Of a stretch of 64,000 bases of DNA, positions 16,958-26,850 are shown in pieces (position 1 is the stretch's first letter; each line of letters starts with the position of its first letter). The position numbers were made by a program, and so were the translations under genes. Source of the stretch: Bacteroidota bacterium (GTDB taxonomy: Bacteria > Bacteroidota > Bacteroidia > B-17B0 > Aurantibacillaceae). The notes beneath the pieces were generated by a model. It had not been told where the DNA came from. It saw nothing but the letters and a program-made list of their open reading frames with translations, and ran no database searches. The stretch covers positions 37,074-101,073 of the forward strand of contig JADJDM010000023.1 of assembly GCA_016702705.1 (NCBI GenBank). Direction: 5' to 3'.

Positions 16958-18760
16958 TTAGCATTCATCAGCAATAGAAAAAATCTTTGCAATTAAATCT
17001 AGATTATTTTCTTTAATCACTTTTCTTTTCATACTCATTTTAGGCGTTAATTCGCCCGAATCAACTGTCCATTGTTTTGCAACTAGCTCAACACGTTTTA
17101 TTTGCTCATAAGGAGCTAATGATTTATTCATTCCACGAATAAATGTATTAATCTCTTTCTTTAATTCAGCATTTTCTACAATATGCTCATTCGAAACAAA
17201 ATCGATGTGATTTGTTTTGCACCAATCTTTTATATTTTCAAATGAAGGCACAATAAGTGCAGAGGCAAACTTTTCACCTTCACCAATTACCATGCATTGC
17301 TCAATTAACCTGCACTCTTTTAGCATATTCTCAATCATAAGCGGGGCAATGTATTTACCAGCTGATGTTTTAAAAATTTCCTTTTTTCTATCCGTAATTT
17401 TTAAATAACCACCTTCAACAAATTTTCCAATATCACCCGTGTGAAAATATCCTTCTTCATCAATAACTTCTTTTGTTGCTTCTTCATTTTTGTAATACCC
17501 TTTCATTACCGATGGACCTTTTACTAATATCTCTCCATCTTCAGCAATTTTTACATCTAGTGAAGCAAGCACTTTACCAACAGTTCCAAAGCTTATTCCT
17601 AGTGGCTCCATACTGTTTACAGATATTACTGGAGAAGTCTCTGTTAATCCATAACCTTCTAACACCGTAATTTTTGCGCAACAAAACACTCTAGCTAAAC
17701 GAGGTTGCAACGCTGCCCCACCTGATGCTGCTACTAAAATTTCTCCTCCTAATGCTGCGCGCCATTTACTATAAACTAATTTATCGGCAATTTTACGTTT
17801 CATTTCATAGAAGAAACCATTTTTACCATACATCTCATATTTTAAAGCTAAATCTAATGCCCAGAAGAAAACCTTTTTCTTAAAGCCAGTAAGTTTATCG
17901 CCTGCTGCAACTAATTTTTCATATACCCGCTCTAATAAACGAGGCACGGTAACAAAAATTTGAGGTTTAACTTCTCTCAAATTATCTGCAATTTTTTCTA
18001 ATCCTTCTGCATAATAAACACCTATACCATGATATAAATACAATGAACTCAACATACGTTCGTACACATGATTTAGTGGTAAGAAACTAAGTGCACGTGT
18101 CATTTTATGAAAGGGAGCAAACTTGTCGCAGTTTTTAACATTCGACACTAGGTTTAAATGCGTAAGCATTACACCTTTTGGTTTGCCTGTTGTTCCTGAT
18201 GTATATAAAATAGTAAGTAAACTTTCTTCTGTTATAGAATCGGAAATGGCCTGAATTTTCTTCTTTATGTCAACACCAGTTAACGGATTTTCAATTAATT
18301 CCTTGCCCCGCTTTAAAAAATCCGAGTATTGTTTTACAGCTTGTACTTCTTCATTAAAACTATAAATATGTTTTAAATCTGGCGCTTCATTTTTTATTGC
18401 ATCTATTTTTTTCTCTATATCTTTTGAAGAGTAAAACACTGCTTTAACGCCAGAATCTTTAATAATAAAGTCCATATCGTGCAAGCTGGCTGTAGGGAAA
18501 ATGGGAACAGTAATTACATCAATTTGTTGACAGCCAAAATCCACAAAATTCCACTCTGGACGATTGTTAGAAATGATTGCCACTTTGTCGCCAGGTACAA
18601 GTCCTAAATCTAAAAGGGCTGCACTAGTATAGTCTGCATTTTGTTTAAACTCTTTTCCCGAAACTTTTTTCCACTCCTTATTTACTTTAGATGCTAAAAT
18701 ATCAGGTGAGTTTTTTTCTGCAACCTTTGCAAGTAAATCAAATACACGTGTAATCTCCAT
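16958..18760 (-). CDS. AMP-dependent long-chain fatty-acyl-CoA synthetase
   Basis: A 600-aa ANL-superfamily enzyme that activates fatty acids to acyl-CoA via an acyl-AMP intermediate. Seen in order: P-loop ILYTSGTTGKPKGVMLTH (about residue 185), LPLNHVYERM, the A5 motif LEGYGLTETSPV, a substrate-binding loop, TGDIGKF, and the hinge/A8 region ITDRKKEIFKTSAGKYIAP, followed by the small C-terminal domain that ends with the lysine-rich TPKMSMKRKVIKEN. The catalytic Lys expected in A10 is consistent with KMSMKR. The long insert and length match FadD15/FAA-type long-chain ligases. Monocistronic as far as can be seen. Confidence 0.95.
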   Translation of the reverse strand: MEITRVFDLLAKVAEKNSPDILASKVNKEWKKVSGKEFKQNADYTSAALLDLGLVPGDKVAIISNNRPEWNFVDFGCQQIDVITVPIFPTASLHDMDFIIKDSGVKAVFYSSKDIEKKIDAIKNEAPDLKHIYSFNEEVQAVKQYSDFLKRGKELIENPLTGVDIKKKIQAISDSITEESLLTILYTSGTTGKPKGVMLTHLNLVSNVKNCDKFAPFHKMTRALSFLPLNHVYERMLSSLYLYHGIGVYYAEGLEKIADNLREVKPQIFVTVPRLLERVYEKLVAAGDKLTGFKKKVFFWALDLALKYEMYGKNGFFYEMKRKIADKLVYSKWRAALGGEILVAASGGAALQPRLARVFCCAKITVLEGYGLTETSPVISVNSMEPLGISFGTVGKVLASLDVKIAEDGEILVKGPSVMKGYYKNEEATKEVIDEEGYFHTGDIGKFVEGGYLKITDRKKEIFKTSAGKYIAPLMIENMLKECRLIEQCMVIGEGEKFASALIVPSFENIKDWCKTNHIDFVSNEHIVENAELKKEINTFIRGMNKSLAPYEQIKRVELVAKQWTVDSGELTPKMSMKRKVIKENNLDLIAKIFSIADEC

Positions 18761-18924
18761 AAATCAAATTTGTGACATAAATGTAGGATAAATATTAGAT
18801 TTTCGACGTAAAAAGCAAGAAAGATATAGGACTTTACTCACATTTTAAAGTGAATTACGTATTTATTTAGCATCCTAACACAGTATATTTTTTTGTAATA
18901 TTGGTTTCTTATTAAATCAATATT

Positions 18925-19875
18925 ATGAAAGACTTCTTAATAAATGGCAACTACATTCTTCCTGGTGAGAACACTTCTGTTATTCTTAACACCTACAAAC
19001 TACCAACAAAAACAAGTATTGAAATCCCTGTTCACATTTATCGTTCAAAAAAAGAAGGTCCAACTATTTTATTAAGTGCAGGTATGCATGGCGATGAAAC
19101 CAATGGGATTGAGATTGTTCGCAGAATAATGACACGCCCCGAGGTACATAATTTAAAATGTGGTAATTTAATTGTGTTGCCCGTTATTAATATTGTTTCT
19201 TTCTTATTTGGCTCACGCGATTTACCTGATGGACGTGATTTGAATCGTTGTTTTCCTGGAAATAAAAATGGCTCATTTGGTGCGCGTATTGCTTATGATT
19301 TAATGAAAACCATCATTCCGCTCATCGATTTTGGAGTTGATTTTCATACTGGCGGAGCAAAAATTAATAACTACCCACAATTGCGATGTGTTTTTAATTT
19401 TCCAGATAATGAAGAAATTGCAAAACGTTTTTCTGCACCTTTAATTATTGATTCAGTTTATCGCGATGGAACATTTAGAAAAGAAGCAGCTAAGAAAGGA
19501 AAACCTATATTGGTTTATGAAGGTGGCGAATCATTGCGTTTCGACTACGGAGCAATAAACGAAGGTGTAAATGGCTGTTTGCGCTTAATGAAAAGTTATG
19601 ATATGATTGACATTGAAGTACCTAACAATCCTTCAGTTCGAATTATTAAAGATACTTGGGTAAGAGCAAAAACATCAGGGCTATTTCATTTTAATAAAGC
19701 AAACGGCTCACATGTAGATAAAAATGAATTGATTGGAGTAATTTGCAATCCTTATGGTGAAGTAGAAACAAAAATTATTTCACCTGTTAGTGGTTATGTT
19801 GTTGGTGTAAATAATCAGCCAGTTGTGAATGAAGGAGATGCCTTAATACATATTGGATTAACACACACTGACTAA
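18925..19875 (+). CDS. Succinylglutamate desuccinylase/aspartoacylase family protein
   Basis: A 316-aa zinc-dependent hydrolase of the AstE/AspA (M14-like) family. The first zinc site is SAGMHGDETNGIEIV (His55, Glu58), followed by NPRDLNRCFPG-like PDGRDLNRCFPGN and the second zinc His in FGVDFHTGG. Substrates in the family are N-acyl amino acids or peptidoglycan-derived peptides; which applies here is not evident. Its stop overlaps by 4 bp the end of the convergent lipoprotein gene. Confidence 0.92.
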   Translation: MKDFLINGNYILPGENTSVILNTYKLPTKTSIEIPVHIYRSKKEGPTILLSAGMHGDETNGIEIVRRIMTRPEVHNLKCGNLIVLPVINIVSFLFGSRDLPDGRDLNRCFPGNKNGSFGARIAYDLMKTIIPLIDFGVDFHTGGAKINNYPQLRCVFNFPDNEEIAKRFSAPLIIDSVYRDGTFRKEAAKKGKPILVYEGGESLRFDYGAINEGVNGCLRLMKSYDMIDIEVPNNPSVRIIKDTWVRAKTSGLFHFNKANGSHVDKNELIGVICNPYGEVETKIISPVSGYVVGVNNQPVVNEGDALIHIGLTHTD

Positions 19876-20387
19876 GGCACAATCAACTCAGGCGTTTCTA
19901 AAACATTACTCTTGTGTTGAGCTCTATCGTAAAAATAAATTTTGTACTTTATTACTTTATGGTTACTTGATTGGCGGTAACCATTTAAATTAATTTGAAA
20001 TTCGCCTTTTAAATAATCTTCCTTAGTTGTTTTTTCTACAAACTGAATACGTTGTGTAATTAAACCAGTATCAATTTTATTAGTAATAAGGTCATAAATA
20101 AGTGTATCCTTAAAAACACCGTCATTTCCTTTATAAAAAGCTTTTATATACAGATTGTAGTAATATGGGCTCGATTTATCGTAAATCCCTGTAGTGTCAG
20201 ATGTTTTTAATCCAATATCACCATCACCATCCGTAAACTTTAAAACCATAAAAGCTTCGTATTTACTATAGGCTTCAAAGCTTTTGTATTCTAAAACGGG
20301 TTCAATAGGAAACGAGTTCTTGTCTTTTTTACACGACAAAACAACAACGATTGAAGTTAAAACTAATATGAGGTTTCTAAAATTCAT
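19872..20387 (-). CDS. Hypothetical lipoprotein
   Basis: A 171-aa lipoprotein: signal peptide with lipobox VVVLSCKK (Cys at residue 19), then an acidic metal-like stretch FTDGDGDIGLKTSDTTG that resembles a calcium-binding loop, and a beta-rich remainder. Proteins with 'DGDGDIG' after a lipobox are frequent in Bacteroidota, but the function is not known to me. Convergent with the AstE-like gene. Confidence 0.85.
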   Translation of the reverse strand: MNFRNLILVLTSIVVVLSCKKDKNSFPIEPVLEYKSFEAYSKYEAFMVLKFTDGDGDIGLKTSDTTGIYDKSSPYYYNLYIKAFYKGNDGVFKDTLIYDLITNKIDTGLITQRIQFVEKTTKEDYLKGEFQINLNGYRQSSNHKVIKYKIYFYDRAQHKSNVLETPELIVP

Positions 20388-20629
20388 TCCTTAATTTCTG
20401 ACAATAAAAATACAATAATAATTACTCATTTACAACATTAACAAATTTTAATATTATACGCATTCAATAATAAATCAACCATAAGGATAAAACTTATTTA
20501 AATCATAAAAATATCTGACAATCATCAGAAATATAGATTGCTTTCAAACGCAAATTTGTAGAATCAATAATAATAAGGGAAACAAATAATATTATTGATA
20601 AGTAAATCTAAATTAAAATAAACAAAATC

Positions 20630-23600
20630 ATGAAATCAAGACTACTTTTTTTTGCCTTATCTATATTAATTAATTTACAGATTTTTTCTCAAAGTTTGCC
20701 TGAATTATGGGGTACAACAGTTGAAGGCGGAACAAATAACGCTGGTACAATTTTTAAAACTGATGGCAATGGAACCAATTTAGTCGTAGAGCATGAAATG
20801 AAAAGTTTTACAGGCAATCAACCTAAGGCGACATTATTACAAGCCAGCAACGGGAAATTTTATGGAACCACATATTATGGCGGTACTAATTCAGGAGTTT
20901 TATTTGAATATGATAAAACTACTAATGACTACAAAGTTTTGGTAAATTTTGATTACAGTACAACTTCCGGTGTTATGCCCAAAGGCAACTTAATCCAAGC
21001 ATCAAATGGTAAATTATACGGAACTGCAGAACAAGGGGGAGATTATTATAGAGGTATTTTGTATGAGTATGACATATTAACAAATACATTCACTAAAAAA
21101 GTAGATTTTGAAGAAATTAGTACTGGTTCATATCCAACTGGATACCTACTATTGGCTTCAAATGACAAAATTTATGGTGCGACTAGTAGTGGTGGAATTA
21201 ATAATATGGGAACAATTTTTGAATATGAATACCTTACAAATACATTAACAACCAAACATAACTTTACGGGTGGACTAGAAGGTTCTAATCCTAATGGAGG
21301 ATTAATGCAGGCGTCTAATGGCAAATTATATGGTACTGCAAATAATGGTCTAAATTACAAAGGTGTTTTATTTGAAATCGACTTAATTCCTTTCAGTTAT
21401 ACAGTAAAAAAACAATTCTCACCTTCTGGAACTGGCTACTCAAGTGGCAAATTAATTCAAGCTCAAAACGGACACTTGTATGGGCTTACAAACGGTGGTG
21501 GAATTTACGAAAATGGAAGTATTTATGAATATCAAATTGCAAATGACACAATAACCCTCAAATATAGCTTAAATGATCCTACAGGTAGATCTCCGCAAGG
21601 CTCTCTTGAAATTGGCGCAAACGGAAATTTGTTTGGATTAGCAACATATGGCGGTGGCTATAACGCTGGTGTATTATTTGAGTACAATCCACAATCTAAT
21701 ACATATTCGAAAAAAATTAGTTTTTATGATAGTTATTCAGGTAGTTATCCAAATAGTTCACTTATTTTAGCTAATGACGGTAATTTTTATTGCATGAGTA
21801 GTCAGGGAGCGGCAAATGCTTCAGGTACTTTATTTCAATACAATCCAAGCACATCCATTCTTACAAAAGAATTTGATTTTAATGGTTCAACTAATGGGAA
21901 AATGCCCTTAGGAAAACCAATGCAAGCATCGAATGGTAAGCTTTACGGTTTAACTAACGCTGGAGGAATAAATAACCTTGGTGTATTATATGAATTAGAT
22001 CCTCAAACACAAATCTATACTAAGTTAATTGATTTTGATGGTAGTGATAATGGCAGTAATCCACTAGGCTCACTTATTCAAACAGCTGATGGTATGTTAT
22101 ATGGATATACTTACACTGGCGGCATTTATGGTAATGGTACTTTATTTGAATTTAATCCTATAACTAATACACTTACTAAAAAAATTGACTTCAATAATAA
22201 CATTACTGGAGGCTATCCAAATGGAACATTAATGCAAGCTTTAAATGGAAAACTATATGGGTTAACATATCAGGGTGGAGTTAATAACTGCGGAACTCTA
22301 TTTGAATATGACAGAATTAGCAATTCATTAACTACAAAAGTCGCCTTTAATACGGTTACAAAAGGGGCAAATCCTTATGGACAGTTAGTACAAGCCGTTA
22401 ACGGGAAATTGTATGGTACAACAACTAGTGGTGGCGGGCATAATTATGGAGTAATTTTTGAATACAATATAAGTACAAACACATTTACAAAAAAACTTGA
22501 TTTTGATGGTTCACTTTCAGGAGGCAATCCAAGGAGTGGACTACTTCAAGCTACCAATGGCAAATTATATGGACTTGCAGCTACTTATGGAGCAAACAAT
22601 AGTGGAGTACTTTTTGAATACGACCCAATAACTAATTCCTTTGCTAATAAATTTGATTTTAATGCAACTATTAGTGGGAATTTACCAAGCAGTAATCTAA
22701 TTCAAGCAACAAATGGTAAGCTATACGGAACAACTGAAGTTGGTGGTACTAATAATAAAGGAGTGCTATTTGAATATGATTTAACAACATCTACTTTCAC
22801 AAAAAAAACGGATTTTAATGGTGCAAATGGTTATAGACCAGCTGCAGGTTTAATTGAGGTTTGTGAATTACCACAAATAACAAATCAATTAGCTCAACAA
22901 ACAATTTGTGCAGGGCAGCAAGTTTCTTACTCAATTACTGCAACAGGTCAAGGATTATCATATCAATGGGAAGTAAATACAGGTAGTGGATTTATAGCAA
23001 TAACCGACGATGCTTTATATTCAGGAACTAATACAAACAATCTAATTATAACTAATCCATCTACAAATTTAAATGGATATGTTTTTCAGTGTAAAGTTTC
23101 GAGTACATGCCCAGTAACAAGTATTTATTCAAATAATGTTGCATTAGTAATTAATCCAACTTATTCATTTACGAGTAATATCCAAGCATGTAATAACTAT
23201 AATTGGGAAGGTCAAACATTAACTTCACCAGGAACATATTTTGCAAACTATACCACAACAAGCGGCTGCGATAGTACATATACATTAAACTTAATTATAA
23301 ATCCCACTTATGAATTTAATGAAAGTCATACTATGTGCTCAGGAGAAAATTATGTATGGCAAGGAAATACTTACTCTTCCCAAGGTGTTTATACCATAAA
23401 CTACGCAAGTAATAATATATGCGATAGTACTTATATATTAAATCTTATAGTCAATCCTTCTTTTTCAATAATTGAAAACACAAGCATTTGTGCTGGAGAA
23501 AGCTATCAATGGCATGGTAATACTTATACAATAGCCGGAACTTTTTTTGATAATTACACAAGTACAAATGGATGCGATAGCACTTATACTTTAAATCTTA

Positions 23601-24226
23601 CGATAAATTCAAAATACCTATTTAACGAAAACGCTAGCATTTGCCAAGGTGAAAGCTATATTTGGCACGGCAATAGTTATGCTGCTGGAGGTAATTATTC
23701 AACAAATTATAATAGCATAGACGGCTGCGATAGTACATATAATTTAAATCTTACAGTTAACACTTTGGATTTATCACTAGCTACAACAAGTACTTCAATT
23801 ACTTCAAACAACAGTAACGGATTGTATCAATGGGTTGACTGTAATAATTCATATAGTCAAATTATTGGAGAGCAATCTCAAACCTATACACCTTTAGTTG
23901 ATGGAAACTATGCTGTAATAATTACTGATGGTGCATGTTATGATACTACAGCTTGCATTCCTATATCAATTGTGGGCATTCAATCATTTGATTCAAATTT
24001 GATTAACATTTATCCTAATCCAATTAGTAACCAACTAACTATTTCATTAAGTGGAAATAATGAAAACATAAACCTTGAGATTTTAAATAGTATTGGGCAA
24101 GTAATATATAAAACAATTTTTAAAGAAAGCATTTTGATACCAACAGATAATTTTGCGCAAGGAATGTATATCTTGAAGTTACAAAACAGTAAATTAAATC
24201 TTTCAAAAAGAATAGTAAAAGAATAA
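20630..24226 (+). CDS. GloVer-repeat secreted protein with T9SS type A sorting domain
   Basis: A 1198-aa exported protein. After a signal peptide (to about residue 20) come about 13-14 tandem repeats of 45-50 aa of the GloVer type (TIGR03803): NGKLYGTTxxGG, xNNxGVLFEYDPxTNTxTKK, DFxG, from about residue 25 to 745. Then an Ig-like or PKD-like segment (CAGQQVSYSITATGQGLSYQ), followed by four repeats of about 48 aa ending GCDSTYTLNL with a CxGESYxWxGNxY core (about 845-1045). The C-terminus has the T9SS type A signature: IYPNPISNQLTIS and FAQGMYILKLQN, with a basic tail. It would be exported by the type IX system and attached to, or released from, the cell surface; its ligand is unknown. Confidence 0.93.
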   Translation: MKSRLLFFALSILINLQIFSQSLPELWGTTVEGGTNNAGTIFKTDGNGTNLVVEHEMKSFTGNQPKATLLQASNGKFYGTTYYGGTNSGVLFEYDKTTNDYKVLVNFDYSTTSGVMPKGNLIQASNGKLYGTAEQGGDYYRGILYEYDILTNTFTKKVDFEEISTGSYPTGYLLLASNDKIYGATSSGGINNMGTIFEYEYLTNTLTTKHNFTGGLEGSNPNGGLMQASNGKLYGTANNGLNYKGVLFEIDLIPFSYTVKKQFSPSGTGYSSGKLIQAQNGHLYGLTNGGGIYENGSIYEYQIANDTITLKYSLNDPTGRSPQGSLEIGANGNLFGLATYGGGYNAGVLFEYNPQSNTYSKKISFYDSYSGSYPNSSLILANDGNFYCMSSQGAANASGTLFQYNPSTSILTKEFDFNGSTNGKMPLGKPMQASNGKLYGLTNAGGINNLGVLYELDPQTQIYTKLIDFDGSDNGSNPLGSLIQTADGMLYGYTYTGGIYGNGTLFEFNPITNTLTKKIDFNNNITGGYPNGTLMQALNGKLYGLTYQGGVNNCGTLFEYDRISNSLTTKVAFNTVTKGANPYGQLVQAVNGKLYGTTTSGGGHNYGVIFEYNISTNTFTKKLDFDGSLSGGNPRSGLLQATNGKLYGLAATYGANNSGVLFEYDPITNSFANKFDFNATISGNLPSSNLIQATNGKLYGTTEVGGTNNKGVLFEYDLTTSTFTKKTDFNGANGYRPAAGLIEVCELPQITNQLAQQTICAGQQVSYSITATGQGLSYQWEVNTGSGFIAITDDALYSGTNTNNLIITNPSTNLNGYVFQCKVSSTCPVTSIYSNNVALVINPTYSFTSNIQACNNYNWEGQTLTSPGTYFANYTTTSGCDSTYTLNLIINPTYEFNESHTMCSGENYVWQGNTYSSQGVYTINYASNNICDSTYILNLIVNPSFSIIENTSICAGESYQWHGNTYTIAGTFFDNYTSTNGCDSTYTLNLTINSKYLFNENASICQGESYIWHGNSYAAGGNYSTNYNSIDGCDSTYNLNLTVNTLDLSLATTSTSITSNNSNGLYQWVDCNNSYSQIIGEQSQTYTPLVDGNYAVIITDGACYDTTACIPISIVGIQSFDSNLINIYPNPISNQLTISLSGNNENINLEILNSIGQVIYKTIFKESILIPTDNFAQGMYILKLQNSKLNLSKRIVKE

Positions 24227-24296
24227 TTTATTAAAAAAAGTAATTTGACAGTAATTTCACTTTATAACAAAATTGAAAAGAAAACAATATTTTAGA

Positions 24297-24304
24297 TACT
24301 TTTG
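24297..24304 (+). promoter_or_regulatory. Candidate -7 promoter element, possibly leaderless transcript
   Basis: TACTTTTG matches TAnnTTTG, with a TTG about 21 bp upstream (near 24273). It lies only 5 bp before the ATG at 24310, so transcription could begin at or next to the start codon. The box may be chance in AT-rich DNA. Confidence 0.35.
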
Positions 24305-24309
24305 TGGAA

Positions 24310-25290
24310 ATGTCCACAGAGTTTACAAATATCTTTTCTATAACTTCTAATGAAGATTTTGAAAATATAGTTTTTAAGGCATTTTATTATCAGTTGGCTA
24401 ATAATTTAGTTTACAAACAGTATGTTGATTTGTTTAATATAAATAAGGATGAAATAAAACATAGTTCGCAAATTCCCTGTTTACCTATTGAGTTTTTTAA
24501 AACGCATCGTATTTGTACTTCGGAAAAGGAAGAAATAATTTTTACCAGCAGCGGAACTACTGGCACAAAAACATCAAAGCACTATGTAAGTGATTTAAAT
24601 TTATATATCGAGAGTTTTACAAAAGGCTTCCATCATTTTTATGGTGATATAAAAGAATACTGTATAGTTGCATTGCTCCCTTCCTATTTAGAGCGTGAAG
24701 GTTCATCCCTAGTGTTAATGGCCGAGCATTTAATTAAAGATAGCCAACATCCTAAAAGCAATTTTTATTTAAATAATCTAGACGAACTAATAATTGTTTT
24801 AAACGAGCTCAAACAAGAAAAGCAAAAAACAATTTTATTAGGTGTTAGTTATGCCTTACTTGATTTAGCTGAAAAGGGAATTACTTTAAGCGACAACATC
24901 ATTGTAATGGAAACTGGTGGAATGAAAGGTAAACGCCGTGAAATGATTAAAGAAGAACTCCACAAAACACTTTGCGATGCTTTTAAAATCAATTACATAC
25001 ATTCGGAGTATGGAATGACAGAACTACTTTCTCAAGCATACAGCAAAGGCAAAGGGATTTACGAAACACCAGCTTGGATGCAAATAAATGTGAGAGATGT
25101 AAACGATCCTTTAACTATATTAGCTGAGCAAAAATCAGGTGGAATAAATATTATTGATTTAGCTAATTGGTATTCGTGCCCATTTATTGCAACACAGGAT
25201 TTAGGAAAAAAATTAAACGAAAACCAATTCGAAATTTTAGGTCGCTTTGATAATAGCGATGTTAGAGGATGTAATTTATTAGTAGGATAA
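24310..25290 (+). CDS. LuxE/PaaK-like acyl-protein synthetase
   Basis: A 326-aa adenylate-forming protein resembling LuxE acyl-protein synthetase. It has the ANL P-loop IIFTSSGTTGTKTSKHYV (about residue 80) and a C-terminal adenylate-binding region with HSEYGMTELLSQAYSKG (A5-like YGMTE), then a short tail ending DNSDVRGCNLLVG. A GTG six bases upstream (24304) would add two residues; the ATG is preferred. LuxE normally activates fatty acids for luciferase; no luxCDAB genes are near, so its partner here is unknown. The stop is followed after 1 bp by the PAP2 gene, which suggests an operon. Confidence 0.85.
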   Translation: MSTEFTNIFSITSNEDFENIVFKAFYYQLANNLVYKQYVDLFNINKDEIKHSSQIPCLPIEFFKTHRICTSEKEEIIFTSSGTTGTKTSKHYVSDLNLYIESFTKGFHHFYGDIKEYCIVALLPSYLEREGSSLVLMAEHLIKDSQHPKSNFYLNNLDELIIVLNELKQEKQKTILLGVSYALLDLAEKGITLSDNIIVMETGGMKGKRREMIKEELHKTLCDAFKINYIHSEYGMTELLSQAYSKGKGIYETPAWMQINVRDVNDPLTILAEQKSGGINIIDLANWYSCPFIATQDLGKKLNENQFEILGRFDNSDVRGCNLLVG

Positions 25291-25291
25291 A

Positions 25292-25891
25292 ATGAATAAA
25301 CTTAAATACTACATATTATTTTGTTTTACTATACTAGTAATAAAAAATAGTGTTAAAGCTCAAAACTTTGAAGTAAAAATGCTGCACTCAATACATGTTG
25401 ATAGCAGCATTTTTAAAAACAAAATGAGTAAAGGTTTATCTTTTTCTGCCGCACCCATTGCAATTGCTACTCCTGCAACATTAATACTAACTGGATTTAT
25501 TAATAAAGATGATGCCATGAAACGTGAAGGTTATCGTGCTGGGGCAACCTTTGTTTTAAGTTCTGCTTTAACTGTAGGATTAAAATACAGTATTAATCGT
25601 AAACGACCTTTTGCCAAACACCCCGATTTGTTTCATCAAAAATCGCATGTTGGACCTTATTCCTTTCCTTCTGGCCACACATCCACTGCATTTGCAACCG
25701 CAACTTCCTTAACCTTAGCAACTAAAAAATGGTACGTTGCGGTTCCTGCTTATGCTTGGGCAAGTGGCGTTGCTTATTCGCGTATGTATTTAGGAGTTCA
25801 TTATCCTTCTGATATACTTGGTGGAATGGTAATTGGTATTGGCTCTGGTTTCCTTGTTTGGAAGGTTGACCAATGGTTGCAGAAGAAGTAA
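25292..25891 (+). CDS. PAP2 family phosphatase
   Basis: A 199-aa membrane protein with a signal-like N-terminal helix (to about residue 23). The three PAP2 signature blocks are all present: KYSINRKRPF, SFPSGHTSTAFA and SRMYLGVHYPSDILGG, which give the catalytic His and Arg residues. It probably dephosphorylates a lipid phosphate such as undecaprenyl pyrophosphate or phosphatidate at the outer face of the inner membrane. ATG lies 1 bp after the stop of the LuxE-like gene. Confidence 0.93.
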   Translation: MNKLKYYILFCFTILVIKNSVKAQNFEVKMLHSIHVDSSIFKNKMSKGLSFSAAPIAIATPATLILTGFINKDDAMKREGYRAGATFVLSSALTVGLKYSINRKRPFAKHPDLFHQKSHVGPYSFPSGHTSTAFATATSLTLATKKWYVAVPAYAWASGVAYSRMYLGVHYPSDILGGMVIGIGSGFLVWKVDQWLQKK

Positions 25892-25901
25892 ATACCCCCC
25901 C

Positions 25902-25933
25902 GGGGCCCGTTAATTGGGGCCCCTCTTTTTTTT
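25902..25933 (+). terminator. Rho-independent terminator after the PAP2 gene
   Basis: A stem GGGGCCC / GGGCCCC (loop about 8 nt) is followed by TCTTTTTTTT. The stem is almost entirely G and C, unusual in this AT-rich DNA. It would end the LuxE-PAP2 transcript. Confidence 0.85.
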
Positions 25934-26066
25934 CATTTCAAAAGAAATTCCCGTTTTTTTGCCCATTTCTAACTATTGTTTCATAAAAACCAACAACATT
26001 TTATTGTATTCTGCTCAATTCTTCCCAAATTTACCTTCGTAATTTTAAATCTCATTTTTGTTAGCA

Positions 26067-26846
26067 ATGAAAAACAATAAACAAGTTATTTCGCACATAG
26101 TTAATTGGTTAAAAGAGTATTCAGATAAATCAAAAACAGAAGGTTTTGTAATAGGTATTTCAGGCGGAATTGATTCTGCTCTTACATCTACTTTATGTGC
26201 TTTAACAGGAAAAAAAGTTATTGTACTTAACATGCCCATTCGCCAAATGAAACAAGAGTTTGACCGTGGAATGGAACACATAAATTGGTTGAAGAAAAAT
26301 TACTCAAATGTTGAATCTCAATTAGTTGATTTATCAGAAATATTTGGGAAAATGGAAAGTGATTTCCCCGATTCAATTCAAGATTTTTTAACCATGGCTA
26401 ACACACGCAGCCGATTAAGAATGATAACTCTTTACGCATTTGCTGGTCACCATAAATTATTAGTTGCTGGCACAGGAAATAAAATTGAAGATTTTGGTAT
26501 TGGATTTTTCACCAAATATGGTGATGGTGGAGTGGATGTGAGTCCTATTGCTGATTTAATGAAAAGTGATGTATATGAATTAGCTGCTGAATTAGGAGTT
26601 GTATCAAGTATTTTAAGCGCTCGTCCAACAGATGGCCTATTTGCAGATGGAAGAACCGATGAAGATCAAATCGGGGCAAGTTATGATGAACTGGAATGGG
26701 CAATGGAATACCAATTAAAAAAAGAATCCTATTCATTAAACGAACGCCAACAAAAAGTAATGGATATTTATTTACAACGCAATAGCGCCAACAAACACAA
26801 AATGGAACCTGTTCCTGTTTGTGTTATTCCTAATGAACTAAAATAG
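26067..26846 (+). CDS. nadE: Ammonia-dependent NAD(+) synthetase
   Basis: A 259-aa enzyme making NAD+ from deamido-NAD+, ATP and ammonia. The N-type ATP pyrophosphatase P-loop is ISGGIDSALTSTLCAL, and the C-terminal part has GTGNKIEDFGIGFFTKYGDG and VDVSPIADLMKSDVYELA, which hold the deamido-NAD and Mg sites. It lacks the glutaminase domain, so it depends on free ammonia. An ATG at 26067 is chosen over a TTG nine bases upstream. It overlaps no gene; the TonB receptor gene follows 4 bp later. Confidence 0.96.
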   Translation: MKNNKQVISHIVNWLKEYSDKSKTEGFVIGISGGIDSALTSTLCALTGKKVIVLNMPIRQMKQEFDRGMEHINWLKKNYSNVESQLVDLSEIFGKMESDFPDSIQDFLTMANTRSRLRMITLYAFAGHHKLLVAGTGNKIEDFGIGFFTKYGDGGVDVSPIADLMKSDVYELAAELGVVSSILSARPTDGLFADGRTDEDQIGASYDELEWAMEYQLKKESYSLNERQQKVMDIYLQRNSANKHKMEPVPVCVIPNELK

Positions 26847-26850
26847 ATTT

